Source: Saccoglossus kowalevskii
Taxonomy: Eukaryota; Hemichordata; Enteropneusta; Harrimaniidae
Direction of reading: 5' to 3'
DNA length: 35,195 bases
Assembly: GCF_000003605.2 (NCBI RefSeq)
Contig: NW_003148274.1
Span: 109,049-144,243, forward strand
Shown: one piece after another, positions 33,001-35,195 of the stretch
How the letters are laid out: the number at the start of each line of letters is the position of its first letter
Numbering within the stretch: position 1 is the stretch's first letter
The notes under the pieces: generated by a model
Told to the model about the DNA's origin: nothing
The model's database searches: none
The model's input: only the letters and a program-made list of their open reading frames with translations
Made by a program: the position numbers and the translations under genes

Positions 33001-33264
33001 ATGAACAGTGGAGTAGGGAAATAGAGACGCACAAACAACTGAGGTCAATCAACTTGAACTTTGTAAGTCCAATGACAGTTAGGTTGTGGAGAACCACTGT
33101 TTCGCTTACATTGTTTTCTACGTGGTCGTAATGTTGTAATTGTTGGTATGTTAATATGATATATATCATCAAAATACGAGATATACATGTTCAATGCCAC
33201 TATTAATTTTAATACTCTATATTATTATTACATACTCTAGATATACACCTTTTTTTAACACTAG

Positions 33265-33382
33265 GATTCAGCCAAATTTTACTCGTCCAACGAATCCCAG
33301 TAATAATTTGCAAAAGTATCGAGAAGCCTTTATTCAAAGCATGTTCGAAGATTTGCCTACCACACAGTATAATATAAGTTAA
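33265..33382 (+). other. Possible 3'-terminal exon, unknown gene
   Basis: A pyrimidine-rich acceptor (CCTTTTTTTAACACTAG, ending 33264) is followed by a 39-codon open frame ending in TAA at 33380-33382 and an AATAAA at 33446. The peptide (NNLQKYREAFIQSMFEDLPT and flanks) is polar and plausible but matches no family I recognise. No upstream exon can be assigned. The support is splice signal plus poly(A) signal only. Confidence 0.2.
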
Positions 33383-33560
33383 TGAGAAAAATCATAATCA
33401 CCAAATCAGTGTATTACCCTCTTGAATCAGTGTGATGGTGAATGAAATAAAATATATGATTCAAACTAACTTTTAAGTTAAAACAATAAACCTATAAAAT
33501 TACACACGATACCAAGATATAAATTTGGCAATCAGGGACTGCAAGCTTTAGAATTCGGAG

Positions 33561-33600
33561 TCCGTCCGTCCATTCGTCCGTCCGTCCGTCCGTCCGTCCA
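33561..33600. repeat. (TCCG)n microsatellite
   Basis: About ten TCCG units with one imperfect unit (CATTCG). The flank ATTCGGAGTC before it recurs at about 33701 (ATTCGGAGTCAGTCGTCCG), suggesting that the microsatellite is part of a dispersed repeat with two nearby partial copies. Confidence 0.9.
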
Positions 33601-33601
33601 G

Positions 33602-34400
33602 AGTCATATTTCAGAACCCCGTGTACCAAATCTGTTCGTACTTTGCATGTGACAGAGGAGAGATTGGCACGAAAGGGCGCCATCCGATCTGAATAGAACA
33701 TTCGGAGTCAGTCGTCCGTAGCCCATCGTCAAAACAACAACGTATTTTTTACGAACATATGAAATAATTTCAGCAATTTCTTTACAGAATAATTTTCAAC
33801 AAAACATAGAAGCATTTCATAGAAAAATGCAAGCTTTACAATTATGTTTATTGCAAAACTATTCAACCGACAGTCAGTTTCACGCCAACATTTATTGCTG
33901 GAGCCCGAGTTGTACGCGTGATTTTATCACGTTCAAAATTGTTCCATTTCAAACTGCGCATGCACACACACTGTGGTTTCTCGAAATGCATACTAATTGG
34001 GTACAAATTAGGTGCAGAGATAAAAGACACTGAAAACATTTTGAACAATTTTGAGCAATAGTACTAGCGTGAAATATAAACGTACTTCTGTATTTTCCAT
34101 GAATTTCGTAACTTGCTGTGATCAGGGTAAAGACAAAATCTGTGGTTACTTTCAACAGTTTGCTGGAGTTTGATCAAAAACGTGTCTCAAAAAACACCTT
34201 TAAAGCAGTTTTTCGATTATTATTTCAGCTCATAACGATAGAATTGGTCAGTTTAGAACTATCATGTATGCTATCGGAAAGCATTTTGGCACAATTTTAC
34301 TAATGAATATTAATTTATGTAAATGAGACGATTATTTCGACCAATCGTGTCATGCACCCCCCTCCCCCCACCTGATGTGACATATGTACATGCAGTGGTT
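33602..34400. other. Intergenic, no supported gene
   Basis: Overlapping short frames on both strands (33827-34303) are mutually incompatible and motif-free. A C-rich run lies at about 34357-34370. Confidence 0.4.
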
Positions 34401-34417
34401 TACTGATTCAATCCAAT

Positions 34418-34960
34418 ATGTCTGAGTGGCGGCTATTTTGTTTTATAAAAATGCATGCTTTGACAGTTTTTGACAAATTTAGTACATACGTTAATCATGT
34501 AGGATACATGTTTATGTCGATTCGTTTAGGATTTGAATCAAAGATGGCCGACTGGCAGTTAATTTGTTTTTCGAAAATATGGTATCTTATACATGCTTTG
34601 TCAGTTTTTGTTCAAATTTGGTACATACATTATACATGTTAGGATTCGTTTGAGGATCGAATCAAAGATGGCCGACTGGCAGCCACTTTGTTTTTTGAAA
34701 ATGTTGTATCTTATACATGCTTTGTCAGTTTTTGTTCAAATTTGGTACATATATTTATACACGTTAGGATTCGTTTGAGGATTGAATCAAAGATGGCCGA
34801 CTGGCAGCCACTTTGTTTTTTGAAAATGTGGTGCATATGCATTGTACGTTTCAGATTACCACTGATGGCCAACTGGTGGTATATATAGGAATACGTGTTC
34901 ACATCAGTTTATTGCATAATCAGATCAAAGATGGCCGACTGGCTTCCATCTTGTTTTTCT
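34418..34960 (+). repeat. ~125-bp tandem repeat with AAGATGGCCGACTGG core
   Basis: The core AAGATGGCCGACTGGCAG occurs at about 34541, 34665 and 34790, giving periods of 124 and 125 bp, and again as AAGATGGCCGACTGGC at 34928 after a diverged 138-bp unit. Each unit also carries CATGCTTTGTCAGTTTTTG, TCAAATTTGGTACATA and TTAGGATTCGTTTGAGGAT. A more diverged first unit starts near 34418 (TGTCTGAGTGGCGGC). The overlapping open frames here are by-products of the repeat. Confidence 0.9.
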
Positions 34961-35195
34961 TCTTCAACGGGATTTGTCTTCTTTATTTCAAATAAAACAA
35001 CAATACAATATCAAATCGAACTGAATAAAGCTCTGGATACATAAATTCGAAAATCTCATACAGTAGAATATAATAAAATATGAAATATAGTCATGAACGA
35101 ATAACATTCTACTATTCTGTTCAAAAAGTTCCTCAGTCCATCAATCTACTCGGGTAGTCCGCTACCACATTGTCCCGTCCAGGAATATCCTCAAC
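34961..35195. other. Window end, non-coding
   Basis: AT-rich DNA with AATAAA near 34992 and no supported feature. The last 70 bases are more GC-balanced, and the window stops there. Confidence 0.4.

Overview
This window looks like nuclear DNA from an AT-rich animal genome, most likely a marine invertebrate. The reasons are: low gene density, no operon-like packing, no bacterial or phage gene blocks, heavily decayed Ty3/gypsy and non-LTR retrotransposon pieces, microsatellites and minisatellites, and several dispersed or tandem repeat families. The phylum cannot be fixed from sequence alone. Nothing here is a CRISPR array, an rRNA gene, a recognisable tRNA gene or a prokaryotic element.

The only secure protein-coding gene is on the minus strand at 13752-15275. 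It is an intronless, single-pass (type II) membrane-anchored SGNH/GDSL-type hydrolase of about 500 residues. All other candidate genes are short and rest on ORF structure plus plausible splice signals: a possible three-exon small gene at 6942-7489 with a nearby AATAAA, a possible two-exon gene or pseudogene at 29353-29962, a possible 3'-terminal exon at 33265-33382, and coding-like islands at 10793-10954, 20260-20463 and 21244-22430. In DNA this AT-rich, dozens of stop-free runs of 50-70 codons are expected by chance, so these carry low confidence.

Layout. 1-6.9 kb is non-coding, with two local duplications (about 900/2130 and 2855/4527). 6.9-13.7 kb holds the candidate three-exon gene, a 10-bp tandem repeat, a pogo/Tigger-like transposon end, and short coding-like and repeat patches. 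13.75-15.3 kb is the SGNH gene. 15.3-21.2 kb holds a dispersed repeat copy, a 113-bp near-perfect palindrome and a repeat built from CCCCTTTTCAGACAG-type units. 21.2-24.8 kb is a retroelement graveyard: a plus-strand coding-like island, a plus-strand Ty3/gypsy reverse transcriptase scrap, a minus-strand Ty3/gypsy RT and RNase H remnant, and an 11-bp minisatellite. 26.7-28.6 kb is a degenerate array of roughly 24 units split by a truncated non-LTR retrotransposon RT fragment. 32.5-35.0 kb holds a second dispersed-repeat copy, a degenerate tandem tract, a TCCG microsatellite and a roughly 125-bp tandem repeat with a conserved AAGATGGCCGACTGG core.

The genes do not form a pathway or system that I can see. 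I looked for an undescribed system and did not find one. The most informative items are the SGNH protein with its altered catalytic blocks, the retroelement-interrupted array, and the nested or inverted gypsy remnants.
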